Assembly: GCF_013408525.1 (NCBI RefSeq)
Contig: NZ_JACBZM010000001.1
Span: 4,785,001-4,849,000, forward strand
Length of the DNA stretch: 64,000 nt
Reading direction: 5' to 3'
Source: Nocardioides aromaticivorans
GTDB lineage: Bacteria; Actinomycetota; Actinomycetes; Propionibacteriales; Nocardioidaceae
Position numbers and translations under genes: made by a program. The notes below the pieces were generated by a model that ran no database searches, was not told the origin of the DNA, and worked only from the letters and a program-made list of their open reading frames with translations. Below, piece after piece: positions 44,723 through 54,020 of this stretch. Numbering within the stretch: the first letter of the stretch is position 1; every line of letters begins with the position of its first letter.

Positions 44723-45160
44723 TCAGTCGAGCTGGGCGGTCAGCCCGCGCAGGAGGCTGCGCAGCTGGTCCGCCTGCTCGGCGGTGATGCCGAGCGCCTC
44801 CGCGATCCGGCAGTGGACCTCGCCGAAGCGCGCGTGCACGGCCCGGCCCTCGTCGGTCAGGGCGACGACGACGGCGCGCTCGTCGTCCGCGCTGCGGCGG
44901 CGGGTCAGGAGGCCGTCGCGCTCGAGCCGGCGCAGCAGCGGCGACAACGTCGCGTGGTCGAGCCGCAGCTCCCGGCCGACGTCCTTGATCAGCATCTCGT
45001 CGCGCGCGCCGAGGACGACGAGCACGAGGTACTGCGGATAGGTCAGGCCGAGCTCGCCGAGGATCGGCCGGTAGGCCGCGGTCACCTGGCGCGAGGCGGC
45101 GTACAGGTCGAAGCAGATCAGGTCGTCGAGGACCGGGGTGGCGAGGGCTGAATTCCTCAT
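44723..45160 (-). CDS. ohrR: MarR-family organic hydroperoxide regulator OhrR
   Basis: A 145-residue winged-helix regulator with the OhrR signature LICFDLYAASRQVTAAYRPILGELGLTYPQYLVL and the redox-sensing Cys16. The wing segment is RRRSADDERAVVVALTDEG. In this family, oxidation of the N-terminal Cys releases repression of the peroxidase gene. It lies divergent from an OsmC/Ohr gene, the classic pairing. Confidence 0.9.
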   Translation of the reverse strand: MRNSALATPVLDDLICFDLYAASRQVTAAYRPILGELGLTYPQYLVLVVLGARDEMLIKDVGRELRLDHATLSPLLRRLERDGLLTRRRSADDERAVVVALTDEGRAVHARFGEVHCRIAEALGITAEQADQLRSLLRGLTAQLD

Positions 45161-45189
45161 GGTTGGAATATACCTCGTAGACGACTATC

Positions 45190-45204
45190 TTGTGCACTAC
45201 ACAA
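45190..45204. promoter_or_regulatory. Candidate OhrR operator
   Basis: TTGTG-CACTA-CACAA is an inverted repeat with 5-bp arms in the 78-base gap between ohrR and the OsmC-family gene. TATCTT (45186-45191) could be the osmC-side -10, so binding here would block it. Assigned by location and symmetry only. Confidence 0.45.
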
Positions 45205-45238
45205 CTGATCGTCATCCCCAACCGAGAGGAACCACCCC

Positions 45239-45679
45239 ATGCCCACTCGCACCGGACGCACTGCCTGGAACGGCGGCCTGCAGGACGGCACCGGCCAGGT
45301 CGAGCTGACCTCGTCGGGCGCCGGCACCTTCGAGGTGTCCTTCCCGAAGCGTGCCGCGGACGACGCCGACGGCACCACCAGCCCGGAGGAGCTCATCGGG
45401 GCCGCCCACTCGGCCTGCTACGCGATGTCGCTGTCCAACGAGATCGCCAAGGCCGGCGGCAACCCCATCGCGCTCGACGTCTCGGCCGACGTCACACTCG
45501 GCCCGGACCCGGCCGGCGGCTTCCAGCTGACCGCGATCAAGCTCACCGTGCGCGCCGAGGTCGAGGGCCTCGACGAGGACGGCTTCCAGGCCGCCGCCGG
45601 AGCGGCGAAGGTCGGCTGCCCGGTCAGCAAGGCGCTGACCGCGGTCCCGATCACGCTGGACGCGGCGCTGGAGAGCTGA
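45239..45679 (+). CDS. OsmC/Ohr-family peroxiredoxin
   Basis: A 146-residue protein with both reactive cysteines: Cys60 (GAAHSACYAMSLSNEI) and Cys127 (KVGCPVSKAL). These proteins reduce organic hydroperoxides using lipoyl or other thiol donors. The gene is regulated, by context, by the divergent OhrR. GAGAGGAACC lies before the ATG. Confidence 0.92.
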   Translation: MPTRTGRTAWNGGLQDGTGQVELTSSGAGTFEVSFPKRAADDADGTTSPEELIGAAHSACYAMSLSNEIAKAGGNPIALDVSADVTLGPDPAGGFQLTAIKLTVRAEVEGLDEDGFQAAAGAAKVGCPVSKALTAVPITLDAALES

Positions 45680-46160
45680 CCTCCCCCACGGCCCGCTCCA
45701 CCGCGAGGTCCACCGGGTCGCCGACGCGGATCGTCCCGCCCTCGAGCACCCGGAACACGGTCCCGGCCCGGCGCCGGAGCGCTTCCTGCGCTCCGGCGCC
45801 GATCGTGTCGTCGAGCAGCTTGCACGGCGCCGCCACCCGGACCGCCTCCAGCAGCACGTCCCCCACCCGGATCCGCGCCCCCGGGTCCCGGGGTACGACG
45901 CCCGCAGCGATCGTCAGGTTGCGGCGGGTCAGCTCCGAGGGCACCGCGCGGCCGAACACCCGCGCCGCCTCGTCGAGCGTCTCCCGGCTCTGCACGGTCA
46001 CGTGCCGGTGCCGGGTGCCGTGGTAGCGGTCCCCCACGATGCCCTTGCCCGCCTCGACCTCGACGACGTCCTTCGGCTGCATCGGCAGCCGGGACGCCTT
46101 GGCGACGTGGATCGCCTCGACCGTCGATGTTGCGACGGGCGTTTCGTCACGCGGATCCAT
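45651..46160 (-). CDS. MOSC-domain protein
   Basis: A 169-residue MOSC domain, with the motif GIVGDRYHG (about 40) at its start and the conserved Cys in VAAPCKLLDDTIGAG (about 110). MOSC proteins transfer sulphur or use the molybdenum cofactor (as in mARC and YiiM). The substrate cannot be inferred. It overlaps the 3' end of the OsmC-family gene by 29 bases. Confidence 0.85.
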   Translation of the reverse strand: MDPRDETPVATSTVEAIHVAKASRLPMQPKDVVEVEAGKGIVGDRYHGTRHRHVTVQSRETLDEAARVFGRAVPSELTRRNLTIAAGVVPRDPGARIRVGDVLLEAVRVAAPCKLLDDTIGAGAQEALRRRAGTVFRVLEGGTIRVGDPVDLAVERAVGEVSSPAPRPA

Positions 46161-46183
46161 GGCGCAACCCTAGGCTGCGGGCC

Positions 46184-46807
46184 ATGGACACCTCGGGGAC
46201 CGCACCGCTGGAGATCCGCCGGACGCCGGCTCCCGGCTCACGTGGGGTGATCGCGGCCGCGGCCGGCGCCGTCGCCGCCGGCGTCCTGCTCGCCGGCGCG
46301 GGAGTCGTCGCCGTCGCCACCCAGGACCTCGACACCCCGGAGCAGCTCAACGGCGCCCTCGTCATCGTCGTCGGCGCGATGGCGGTCGTCTGGGGAGCGC
46401 GCCGCCTCCGGAACCGGCGCGGGCTGCTGCGCACCGACCTCGTGCTGCGCCTCGACCAGACCGGGGTCGGCATGATGACGGGCTCGCTGACCGACGAGGG
46501 CGGCTGGGCAGCGCTCGCGTGGGCCGACGTCGCACGGGTCGAGCTCCGGGTGCACCGGCTCGGGCCGCCGTACTTCCGCGAGGAGCACGACGCCCCGGTC
46601 CTGCGCTTCGTCGCCGTCGACGACAGCGCGATCCAGCTGACCGGCGGGTCGCCGTACGAGGCCGTCAAGGCGGCGGCTCTCGGGATCAGCGCTGCCGAGG
46701 GGGCACTCGCGATGATCCTCGGGCCCACCACCATGGACCGTGCCGGGCAGGTCCGGGACTGGCTGCAGGCCCACCGCCCCGACGTACGCCTCGAGCTGGA
46801 GGCCTAG
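46184..46807 (+). CDS. Two-helix membrane protein of unknown function
   Basis: A 207-residue protein with two membrane segments (about 21-45 and 58-75), followed by a cytoplasmic domain (about 82-205; [33 protein letters not shown]) that looks like a small beta-rich PH-type fold. TAGGCT ends 7 bases before the ATG and no ribosome site is seen, which fits leaderless transcription. It overlaps rpe by 4 bases at the 3' end. Confidence 0.75.
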   Translation: MDTSGTAPLEIRRTPAPGSRGVIAAAAGAVAAGVLLAGAGVVAVATQDLDTPEQLNGALVIVVGAMAVVWGARRLRNRRGLLRTDLVLRLDQTGVGMMTGSLTDEGGWAALAWADVARVELRVHRLGPPYFREEHDAPVLRFVAVDDSAIQLTGGSPYEAVKAAALGISAAEGALAMILGPTTMDRAGQVRDWLQAHRPDVRLELEA

Positions 46808-47469
46808 GCGCGGGCGTCCTCGGCCTTCGCCCGCAACGCGGCGACCATCGCGTCCGGGTCGTCGGCGGAGTAGACCGCCGAGCCGGCGACGAACACGTCG
46901 GCTCCCGCCTCGGCGCAGCGCTCGATGGTCTCGAGGGAGACCCCGCCGTCGACCTGGAGCCAGGTCTCGACGCCGTGCTTCTCCATCAGCGCGCGGGTAC
47001 GACGGATCTTCGGCAGGCACATGTCGAGGAACTTCTGGCCGCCGAAGCCCGGCTCCACGGTCATGATCAGCACCATGTCGAGCTCGGGCAGCAGGTCCTC
47101 GTAAGGCTCGATCGGCGTGGCCGGCTTGAGCGCCATCGACGCCCGCGCGCCGGCGGCGCGGATCTCGCGAGCCAGCCGCACCGGGGCCTTCGCGGCCTCC
47201 ACGTGGAAGGTCACGGAGCCGCACCCCGCCTCGACGTAGGCCGGGGCGTTGCGGTCGGCGTCCTCGATCATCAGGTGCGCGTCGAGCGGCACCGGGCTGA
47301 CCCGGGCCAGCGCCTCGACCATCGTCGGCCCGAAGGTCAGGTTCGGCACGAAGTGGTTGTCCATGACGTCGACGTGCACCCAGTCGGCGCCGGGGATCCG
47401 GGCGACCTCCTCGCCGAGCCGGGCGAAGTCGGAGTTGAGGATCGACGGCGTGATCTGGATGTGGCCCAC
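46804..47469 (-). CDS. rpe: Ribulose-phosphate 3-epimerase
   Basis: A 221-residue TIM barrel. It has [13 protein letters not shown] (about 5-17), [12 protein letters not shown] with the metal ligands, [16 protein letters not shown] (about 139) and LQVDGGVS. It interconverts ribulose 5-phosphate and xylulose 5-phosphate in the pentose phosphate pathway. All metal and active-site residues are present. The start is GTG. Confidence 0.96.
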   Translation of the reverse strand: MGHIQITPSILNSDFARLGEEVARIPGADWVHVDVMDNHFVPNLTFGPTMVEALARVSPVPLDAHLMIEDADRNAPAYVEAGCGSVTFHVEAAKAPVRLAREIRAAGARASMALKPATPIEPYEDLLPELDMVLIMTVEPGFGGQKFLDMCLPKIRRTRALMEKHGVETWLQVDGGVSLETIERCAEAGADVFVAGSAVYSADDPDAMVAALRAKAEDARA

Positions 47470-47516
47470 GGACGGTCAGTCTAGGGAGCGCGCCCGGGCG
47501 TCCGGAAAATCGCGTA

Positions 47517-47541
47517 CAACCATTTCCACGGCTCACGCGTC
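47517..47541 (+). promoter_or_regulatory. Putative ECF-type promoter
   Basis: CAAC (47517-47520) and GCGTC (47537-47541) lie 20 bases apart, start to start. The other ECF sigma gene has CAAC (60222) and GCGTC (60243), 21 bases apart. AAC/CGTC elements are typical of ECF promoters, so both genes may be autoregulated or recognised by the same sigma factor. This depends on only two examples. Confidence 0.45.
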
Positions 47542-47549
47542 ACCGGGAC

Positions 47550-48068
47550 ATGGAGCTGATCGAGGGAGGTGCCACGGTGGTCGCGACAGACCGGGACGAC
47601 GCCGCGTTCGACGCCTTCGTCGCGGCCCGCCTGCCGCACCTATTGCGGCTCGGCCGGGCGCTCACCGGGGACGAGCAGCGCGGAGCCGACCTCGTGCAGG
47701 ATGCGCTGGAGCGGGCTCTCGTGCGCTGGAGGAGATTGGACGAGCCCGAGGCGTTCGTCCGACGGGCGATGGTCAACCGCAGCATCTCCGTGTGGCGCAA
47801 GGTACGACGTGAGCGTCCCCTCGAGGCGCTCGACGACACCGCCGTCCACGACCGACCCGCCGATCACGAGCTGCTCGCCGCAGTTCGGGCGCTGCCGGCA
47901 CGCCAACGGGCGGTCGTCGCCCTGCGCTACTACGAGGACCTCACCGAGGTGCAGACCGCCGAGGTGCTGGGCTGCTCGGTCGGCACGGTGAAGAGCCAGG
48001 CCAACCGGGCGATGCTCGCGCTGCGACGCCAGCTCCCGACGTACGACGACCGGCAGGAGGCACGATGA
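47550..48068 (+). CDS. ECF sigma factor (SigE-like family)
   Basis: A 172-residue sigma factor with region 2 (RLPHLLRLGRALTGDEQRGADLVQDALERALVRW) and region 4 (LPARQRAVVALRYYEDLTEVQTAEVLGCSVGTVKSQANRA). It is translationally coupled (ATGA overlap) to a membrane protein that may act as its anti-sigma factor. The ATG at 47550 is 8 bases after the putative promoter, fitting a leaderless start. GTG 47577, preceded by AGGGAGG, is an alternative. Confidence 0.88.
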   Translation: MELIEGGATVVATDRDDAAFDAFVAARLPHLLRLGRALTGDEQRGADLVQDALERALVRWRRLDEPEAFVRRAMVNRSISVWRKVRRERPLEALDDTAVHDRPADHELLAAVRALPARQRAVVALRYYEDLTEVQTAEVLGCSVGTVKSQANRAMLALRRQLPTYDDRQEAR

Positions 48069-49204
48069 GCAACGCACTCGAGGACGCCCTGCGCGGGGCG
48101 TTCGCCGCGGAGGTCGACGTCGACACCGCCCGCTTCGCGGATGGCGTCCGGGCCGGCGTCCGACGACGCCGCCAGACCCGCCTGGCCGTCGCGGGCACCG
48201 CTGCCGCGGCCCTCGCCCTGGCGGGCGCCGTCGCCGTGGGCATCGGCTCGAGCGGCGACGACGAGCGTCGGCCGACCAACCACGTGAGCGACGGCAACAC
48301 CGAAGGCCTCGGCGGCGTGCCGGACGCCCCGGCGTCACTCGCCGTGGCCGGTGACCGTCTGTTCGCGCTGGTGACCGACCTCGAGTGCGACTGCTCGAGG
48401 GTCTACCGCCGCGACGAGCGCTGGATCGAGCTGGGCGAGATCCCCACCTGGGAGGTGCTCAGGCTCCAGGTCGCGTCCAACGGGACCGACGCCTGGGTGG
48501 AGGGTGCGAGCGGTGGCTCGATCTGGGCGAGCCACGACGGCGCCCGCACCTGGACGACCTTGGACCTTCCCCCGCTCCGCGGCGGCGAGCAGGAGGACCA
48601 GAGGACCCTGGCCGTCAACGACGACGGCGCGATGGTGTTCCAGGACTCCACCGACGAGGCCTGGTTCGTCTCGCCGGGGAGCGACGAGCTCACGCCCGTC
48701 GCGGTCAGCGACGACGTCGACCCGAGTGCGGTCGTCGCGGTGGGCGACGCCTTCGTGCTGGTGCCGGCACTCCACGCCGAGGTCGACAGCACCGACCTCG
48801 CGGTGACCCGCGACCTGGGCGAGACCTGGTCGACACTCCCCCAGCCGTGCAACGGCGGCGCCGTGTCCTCGACGGGTGCGCTGTTCGTCGGGTGCACCGA
48901 GGACGACGGCAAGGTCCACATCTCGCGGTGGCGCCCCGAGCAGGCCGGCTTCGAACCCTTCCGGGCCGTGGCCACCGCGGCCAACGACGGCTACGCAGCC
49001 ATCGACGACGACCGACTGATGCTCCGCCTCCGCGACGACGAACGGTTGATCACGGCCGACGGCGAGCAGGCGATCACGACCTACCTTCCCCCGGACGAGG
49101 TCACGCGCGGTCTCGCCGCGATCGGCGACCACCTGTGGCTCGCGGCTTTCGGTGCCTTCCAGGAGTCCCTCGACGGCGGGAGGACCTGGCGGCCGGTCCG
49201 CTGA
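48065..49204 (+). CDS. Membrane-anchored protein coupled to ECF sigma factor
   Basis: A 379-residue protein. A short cytoplasmic segment (1-37, with LRGAFAAEVDVDTARFADGVRAGVRRRR) could contact the sigma factor. One membrane helix (about 38-60) is followed by a large outer domain. The outer domain has BNR/sialidase-like repeats (SHDGARTWTTLDL, TRDLGETWSTLPQ, SLDGGRTWRPVR), the signature of beta-propellers. The coupling suggests an anti-sigma or sensor role, but no zinc motif is present. Function is inference. Confidence 0.8.
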   Translation: MSNALEDALRGAFAAEVDVDTARFADGVRAGVRRRRQTRLAVAGTAAAALALAGAVAVGIGSSGDDERRPTNHVSDGNTEGLGGVPDAPASLAVAGDRLFALVTDLECDCSRVYRRDERWIELGEIPTWEVLRLQVASNGTDAWVEGASGGSIWASHDGARTWTTLDLPPLRGGEQEDQRTLAVNDDGAMVFQDSTDEAWFVSPGSDELTPVAVSDDVDPSAVVAVGDAFVLVPALHAEVDSTDLAVTRDLGETWSTLPQPCNGGAVSSTGALFVGCTEDDGKVHISRWRPEQAGFEPFRAVATAANDGYAAIDDDRLMLRLRDDERLITADGEQAITTYLPPDEVTRGLAAIGDHLWLAAFGAFQESLDGGRTWRPVR

Positions 49205-49336
49205 CCCGGGCCGCGCCCGACACCGGACGGCACCGCGGCCCCCGGATCAATTCGCTCAGGACAACTCCGGACCAACCTCCGCCGGTCGATCATGGAGACA
49301 GGGAGCCGAAGGAGTTCCCCGGGGGGAGGCCGTCCC

Positions 49337-49546
49337 ATGGCCATGATGAACAGCGAGGCGCGCAAGCGGTCCATGGCGACCGGCGACGACGCGTCCGACC
49401 CGCGCGCGGTGGCGAACCGGCTCGCCGACGCGTGGGACGTCGAGGCGGACCGCGAGGAGGCCTGCGGCAACGGCTTCGCCGCCGTGATCCTGCACAAGCA
49501 GGCCCGTGAGCTGCGCGAGGCGATGCACCCGCCGCTCAGCGCCTGA
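49337..49546 (+). CDS. Small soluble protein of unknown function
   Basis: A 69-residue acidic protein (MAMMNSEARKRSMATGDDASD...). A GGAGG sequence lies 8 bases before the ATG. A second ATG 6 bases later would also work. The body is mostly helical (DPRAVANRLADAWDVEADREE...AVILHKQARELREAM). No family is recognised. Confidence 0.6.
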   Translation: MAMMNSEARKRSMATGDDASDPRAVANRLADAWDVEADREEACGNGFAAVILHKQARELREAMHPPLSA

Positions 49547-49556
49547 CCAGCCGGAT

Positions 49557-49591
49557 GGGCCGGGAGAGAGTCGGTGACTCTCCCCCGGCCC
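49557..49591. terminator. Bidirectional terminator hairpin
   Basis: Arms GGGCCGGGAGAGAGT and ACTCTCCCCCGGCCC pair over 15 positions with one mismatch around the loop CGGTG. It lies between the 3' ends of the 69-residue gene and the convergent secreted-hydrolase gene, so it probably serves both. Confidence 0.7.
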
Positions 49592-49613
49592 GGCGACGCA
49601 CCCGATCAGCCCG

Positions 49614-52600
49614 TCAACGGATCACCTTCGCCGTGCTCGTCCGCGTGAGCGTGGTGTAGCCGGCCTTGGAGCCGGTCACGCGCACAGTGATGCGCTTGCC
49701 GCGGTCGGCCCTGACCAACCGGTACCCGGCACGGGTCGCACCACGGATCACCTTGCCGTTGCGCAACCACTGGATCCTCGTCGTCACCGGCGCCGGCCCC
49801 CAGGCACCGACCGCGACCTGGAGGGTGCGCCCGACCCTGGCGGTGCCCGTGATCCGGGGCAGGGCCGTCGTCAGGACTCCGGCCGCGACACTGCCCGTCG
49901 GTGCGCTCGGCACGGTCAGCGTGGTGAACCCGTCCTTCGTGCCGGTGACCGCCACGGACAGCGTCCTCCCCCGGTCCGCGGCGACGGCGGTGTACGTCGC
50001 CTTGGTCGCTCCCGCGATCGGAGCACCGGACCGGAGCCACTGGTAGGCGAGCGTCACCGGCTCCGGACCCCAGGTGCCCGCCACCGCCGTCAGCTTCACG
50101 CCGACGCGGGCGGTGCCCGTGATCGTCGGTGTCGCCGGCACGAGGGTCCCGGGCGGCGCGGCGACCACCGGTGCCGTGACGGCCTCCGACGTCGTCACGT
50201 TGCCGGCGGCGTCGGTGATCCGGGCCTTGAAGGTGACGTCCTCCCCCGCCATCTCGCCGGTGGGCGTGAAGGTGAAGGTGTACGGCGCGTGCTGCGACGT
50301 GGCCACCTCGACGTCGTCGGCGAGCAGGGTCACCGCCGCCACCGCGAGGTCGTCGCTCGCCCGCACGATCGGCGTGACGGGCTGACCGACGGTCAGCTCC
50401 GTTGCGCCGGTCGGCTCGACCACCCGCCCCTCGGGGGCGTCGTCGACGATCGCACCGACCGTGCTCGGCACACCGGCGGGGACCGAGGTCGCGCGTTGTG
50501 ACACCACCACCGAGCCGCTCCCGGTGACGGCCTCGACGCCGGTCGCCGGGTCGCCGACGCCCGAGGTCGCCGGAGCGGCCGTCCCGAGGTAGCTGCCGGA
50601 GATGGTGAACGGCGCGTCGGTCCGCACGGCGCTGCCGTCGGCGACGACATTGGCCACCGTGATGCCGTTGCCGGTGATCGCGTTGCCGGACGCGGTCAGC
50701 TGGCCGCCCTCGACTCCTGCGTCGGTCAGCAGCAGCCCGCTGGAGCGTGCCGGGTCGGGCGCGAACCAGTTGGTGGTGATGCGGCTGTCCTTGACCAGCC
50801 CGTCGACCCCGTTGGTGAACTCGACGCCCGTCTGCGGTAACACCGAGCTCTTGCGGCCCTTGACCACCGTGCGCACCACGTAGCCGTGCTGCCGGGTGCC
50901 GGTGCGGACGGCGTTGTCGGCGGCGCCGTCCTTGCCACGGCCTCCGTCGAACAGGATGCCGCCGGACTGGTAGCCGGTCACGACCGAGTCGGTCACGGTG
51001 ACCTCGTTCTCGACCGTGCCCTTGCCGGCCCCCAGGATGAGGCTCGTCTTCACGATGCCGTAGCCGTGCGGGTGCTCGGCCAGCTCGCCGGCGCTGGTCG
51101 CCGTCCGCAGGGGCCCGACGACCGAGTCGTTGACGCGACCGGCGGCCCCGAAGAAGGCGATGCCGGCTTCGGCCCAGGTGTCGCCCGAGGTGACCGTCAC
51201 GCCCGAGATGTCGACGAACATCTCGTTGGTGTCGGTGGATCCGAGGGACTGGCGCGACACGGTGATCACGTTGCCGCCGCCGTCGCGGAGGTACGGGACC
51301 AGGCCCGCGAGGTCGTCGACCGACGGCTTCGGCTTGATGGTGACCTTGTCGGCTCCCGCACCCTTGATCTTCAGCGGCTTGGTGATGGTCAGGCCGTTCG
51401 TCGCCTCGAGGGCGACCGGGTTGCTCGCGTGGGCGACCGGCGTGGACGACTCCTCGTAGACGCCGGCACAGACCGCGATGGTGTCCCACGGCGCGGCGAA
51501 GTCGACGGCCTTCTGGATCGAGGAGAACTGCGCGTCGGGGCACTGCGCCTTGTCGTCGTCGACGGTCCACACGGTGTTGGCGCCCCGCTGGCCGACGGTG
51601 TCGACCAGCGCGAGGTTGCCCTTCGAGACGTCGTACGCCTCGAGGTAGGTCGCCGGGTCCGGACCCGATCCGGGGGCGCCGTGCCCGGCACCGTCCGCCT
51701 TGTCCGCGCCGTCCGAGAGGACCTGCGGAGCACCGTCCTTCTCCTGGAAGCGGACGTCGGCGAGCTGGATGGAGCCGGAGGACGGGGTGTCCGCCTCACC
51801 GAAACGGAGCTCCACCTCGGCCACCTGGGTCAGGTCGACCCCCTGGTCGGCGAACTCGGTCAGCGGCACCCGGATCTGGTCGAGCACGATGTGCGTGTTG
51901 GGCGTGTTGGTGCCCGTCGACATGTGGAGCGCGTTGCCCCACTTCGGGTCTCCCGCGTGCACCGTGCCCTCATGACCCGTCCGGTCCGTCAGCGCGATGA
52001 CGAAGTCCTGGCTGGTGGACGTGGGGTCGTACGACGTGGGCAGCTCGTTCGGCCACTCCGCCCCGACCTTCGTGTTGTCCCCGCGGTTGTCCGCCCCGGG
52101 GTTGCGCAGGTCGAAGAAGTTGACGTCGGCGCCCATGGCGAGCGCCTTCAGCCCGCTGACATCGGCGTCGGCGGCCGGGATGACGGCCGTGAGCCGCGCC
52201 TTCTTGCCGGCCTCCCACGCCAGCGCGAGCTGGCGGCCGTAGGAGTGGTTGACCGGCGCGTTCTCACGGGTGCCGTTCTGGCCACCGAGCGCCGCCTTGG
52301 CCGGCAGCGGGCACGCCTTCGCCCCGGTGGGCTGGGTGGTCTTGCCGAGCTGGGCGGGAGCGAAGTCGTCGGGCTCCGGGTTGCACCAGTCGTACTCGGC
52401 GAAGCCGGTCCCGGTCAGCGGTGCGCCGAGCGCGTTCTGCCCGAGCGGGTTGGTGATCTCCGGGCGGATGATGTCGACGCGCTCGTCGGGAGCGGCGAAG
52501 TAGCTCGTCGAGACGTACTCGCCGCAGTCGATCCTGGTCGCCGACTCCGAGGTCGGGCACGCGCTGGCCGGGATCTGCCGGTGCGAGGCCGTGGCCGACA

Positions 52601-53918
52601 GCTCACCCGTCATGTAGGGCTCGAACGCGCCCTCACCACCGACGTAGCGGCGGAAGAACGCCGCCATGGTCGCGAGCCCGATCTTCTCCTGGTCGCCCAT
52701 CCGCGCGGGGTCGCCGGAGATCTTGGTGTTGACCAGGGGGTTGAAGGTGTCGTCGTTGTCGATGACGTAGTTGTCCGTCTTGACCGTGTCGTGGCTGCCG
52801 TTGGTGGTCCCGGGACGGGTCACGATCGCCTGCGGGTTCGCCGCACCCGACAGCCGCAGGTTGTGCGGGTGGACGTTGGTGCTCGCGAACGGTGCCGAGT
52901 TGCCGCAGGCGGCGTCGTTGTTGCCCTGGCCGTCGGCGCCGCCGTCGGCGTACCAGACCGTGTTGTACCAGTTGTGGATGGCGCCGAGCTGGCTCGACTG
53001 GATGCGCGGGAACGGGTCGCCGGGGTTGATGTACTGGCTGCGCTCGTAGAAGCGGGCTCCCTGCAGGTTGGACACGTCGCCGTCGCAGAACGGCAGGATC
53101 GACATGTACGGCATGCCGTACGGCGCCTTGCGCTCGTAGTCGACCGGTGCCAGCGAGATGACGCCCCGCAGCGGGTAGCGCGGTCCGTCGGTCCGCGTCC
53201 GGTTGTAGTCGATGAAGCTCGTGACCGCGTCACCACCACGGGAGTGGCCCATCAGGCCGATGCGCGTCATGTCGAGCTTGCCCTTGAGGGTGTCGCCGAT
53301 CGTCGTGTGGGCGTCGTCCGCGAGCCCGTCCGCGTTCGCCTCCGACAGGGCGTCGAGCGCAGCGGCGATGAGCAGCCGGCGCTGGTGCATGCCCTTGCCC
53401 TTGTTGTTGTCCTGGCGCATCATCAGCTGGTCCTGCGACACCGAGAAGGTCGTGTAGCCCCACGTCGCGAGGTTCTCCCCGAGATAGGCGTAGCCCGCCT
53501 CGTTGCGCTTGAAGGCCGCGCAGCTGGCGTTCGCGGCATCCTGGCCGGCGTCGCACGAGCCGTGGTTGCCGTGGACCAGGATCAGGACCGGGCTCGGCTC
53601 GGCGCGGTCCGCCGGGTAGTACAGCGCACCGCGGATCTCCAGCTGCTCGGCGGACTGGGCCTGTCCCGTGCCCGGTGCCGCGCCGCTCGAGTTGGGCTCC
53701 TGCAGGTCGACCAGCCCGAGCTTGGCCTCCTGGATGGTGCTGGGGGTGTAGCCGCCGCGGGCCGTCGGGTCGGGCAGGGCGGAGTAGTCGGGTGTGCCGT
53801 CAGCCGCCCGGGCGGGGGACGCCGTGCCGGCCACCAGGGGCACCGACAGGACGGAGAGCGTGAGCACCAGGGGCAGAAGGGCCCTGCGTGCACGGGTGAT
53901 TCTCATGCGCAACCTCAT
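49614..53918 (-). CDS. Secreted alpha/beta hydrolase with beta-helix and Ig-like repeats
   Basis: A 1434-residue exported protein. The signal peptide ends at about residue 38 (SPARA). Residues about 90-450 form an alpha/beta hydrolase with the oxyanion segment LVHGNHGSC (about 114-122) and nucleophile Ser226 in GHSRGGD. A beta-sandwich-like linker follows, then a right-handed beta-helix (about 775-1080, starting SSIQKAVDFAAPWDTIAVCAGVY). It ends in a bacterial Ig-like module and two C-terminal repeats of about 85 residues (ITGTARVG...YQWLRSGAPIAGAT and IQWLRNGKVIRGAT). It may depolymerise a wall or environmental polymer or ester, with the repeats binding the surface. M5 (53906) is a slightly better start by its GAGG. 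Confidence 0.85.
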   Translation of the reverse strand: MRLRMRITRARRALLPLVLTLSVLSVPLVAGTASPARAADGTPDYSALPDPTARGGYTPSTIQEAKLGLVDLQEPNSSGAAPGTGQAQSAEQLEIRGALYYPADRAEPSPVLILVHGNHGSCDAGQDAANASCAAFKRNEAGYAYLGENLATWGYTTFSVSQDQLMMRQDNNKGKGMHQRRLLIAAALDALSEANADGLADDAHTTIGDTLKGKLDMTRIGLMGHSRGGDAVTSFIDYNRTRTDGPRYPLRGVISLAPVDYERKAPYGMPYMSILPFCDGDVSNLQGARFYERSQYINPGDPFPRIQSSQLGAIHNWYNTVWYADGGADGQGNNDAACGNSAPFASTNVHPHNLRLSGAANPQAIVTRPGTTNGSHDTVKTDNYVIDNDDTFNPLVNTKISGDPARMGDQEKIGLATMAAFFRRYVGGEGAFEPYMTGELSATASHRQIPASACPTSESATRIDCGEYVSTSYFAAPDERVDIIRPEITNPLGQNALGAPLTGTGFAEYDWCNPEPDDFAPAQLGKTTQPTGAKACPLPAKAALGGQNGTRENAPVNHSYGRQLALAWEAGKKARLTAVIPAADADVSGLKALAMGADVNFFDLRNPGADNRGDNTKVGAEWPNELPTSYDPTSTSQDFVIALTDRTGHEGTVHAGDPKWGNALHMSTGTNTPNTHIVLDQIRVPLTEFADQGVDLTQVAEVELRFGEADTPSSGSIQLADVRFQEKDGAPQVLSDGADKADGAGHGAPGSGPDPATYLEAYDVSKGNLALVDTVGQRGANTVWTVDDDKAQCPDAQFSSIQKAVDFAAPWDTIAVCAGVYEESSTPVAHASNPVALEATNGLTITKPLKIKGAGADKVTIKPKPSVDDLAGLVPYLRDGGGNVITVSRQSLGSTDTNEMFVDISGVTVTSGDTWAEAGIAFFGAAGRVNDSVVGPLRTATSAGELAEHPHGYGIVKTSLILGAGKGTVENEVTVTDSVVTGYQSGGILFDGGRGKDGAADNAVRTGTRQHGYVVRTVVKGRKSSVLPQTGVEFTNGVDGLVKDSRITTNWFAPDPARSSGLLLTDAGVEGGQLTASGNAITGNGITVANVVADGSAVRTDAPFTISGSYLGTAAPATSGVGDPATGVEAVTGSGSVVVSQRATSVPAGVPSTVGAIVDDAPEGRVVEPTGATELTVGQPVTPIVRASDDLAVAAVTLLADDVEVATSQHAPYTFTFTPTGEMAGEDVTFKARITDAAGNVTTSEAVTAPVVAAPPGTLVPATPTITGTARVGVKLTAVAGTWGPEPVTLAYQWLRSGAPIAGATKATYTAVAADRGRTLSVAVTGTKDGFTTLTVPSAPTGSVAAGVLTTALPRITGTARVGRTLQVAVGAWGPAPVTTRIQWLRNGKVIRGATRAGYRLVRADRGKRITVRVTGSKAGYTTLTRTSTAKVIR

Positions 53919-53963
53919 CGATCTCGGGATGCCCGGTGGGGGGGTGACCCGGGCCCGATGAGG

Positions 53964-53987
53964 CTAGGTAGTTGAAGTATCACCTAG
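53964..53987. promoter_or_regulatory. Inverted repeat upstream of secreted hydrolase
   Basis: CTAGGT and ACCTAG are separated by 12 bases, AT-rich for this genome (GTTGAAGTATC). It lies 46 bases before the hydrolase start. It could be an operator or a promoter-proximal symmetric element. Confidence 0.3.
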
Positions 53988-53993
53988 ATGCGC

Positions 53994-54019
53994 GAGGCAT
54001 TTCAGACTGGTAAAGCCTC
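53994..54019 (-). terminator. Hairpin after kynureninase
   Basis: GAGGCATT and AAAGCCTC pair with one mismatch around 10 bases. It lies 2 bases after the kynU stop and may end its transcript. It is short and has no T-tract. Confidence 0.35.
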
Positions 54020-54020
54020 T

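Noticed and set aside
50886..53975. 1029-residue plus-strand reading frame opposite the secreted hydrolase
   Set aside because: Composition (runs of RRG/VDV) and lack of motifs, signal or ribosome site show it is an antisense shadow of the real hydrolase gene.
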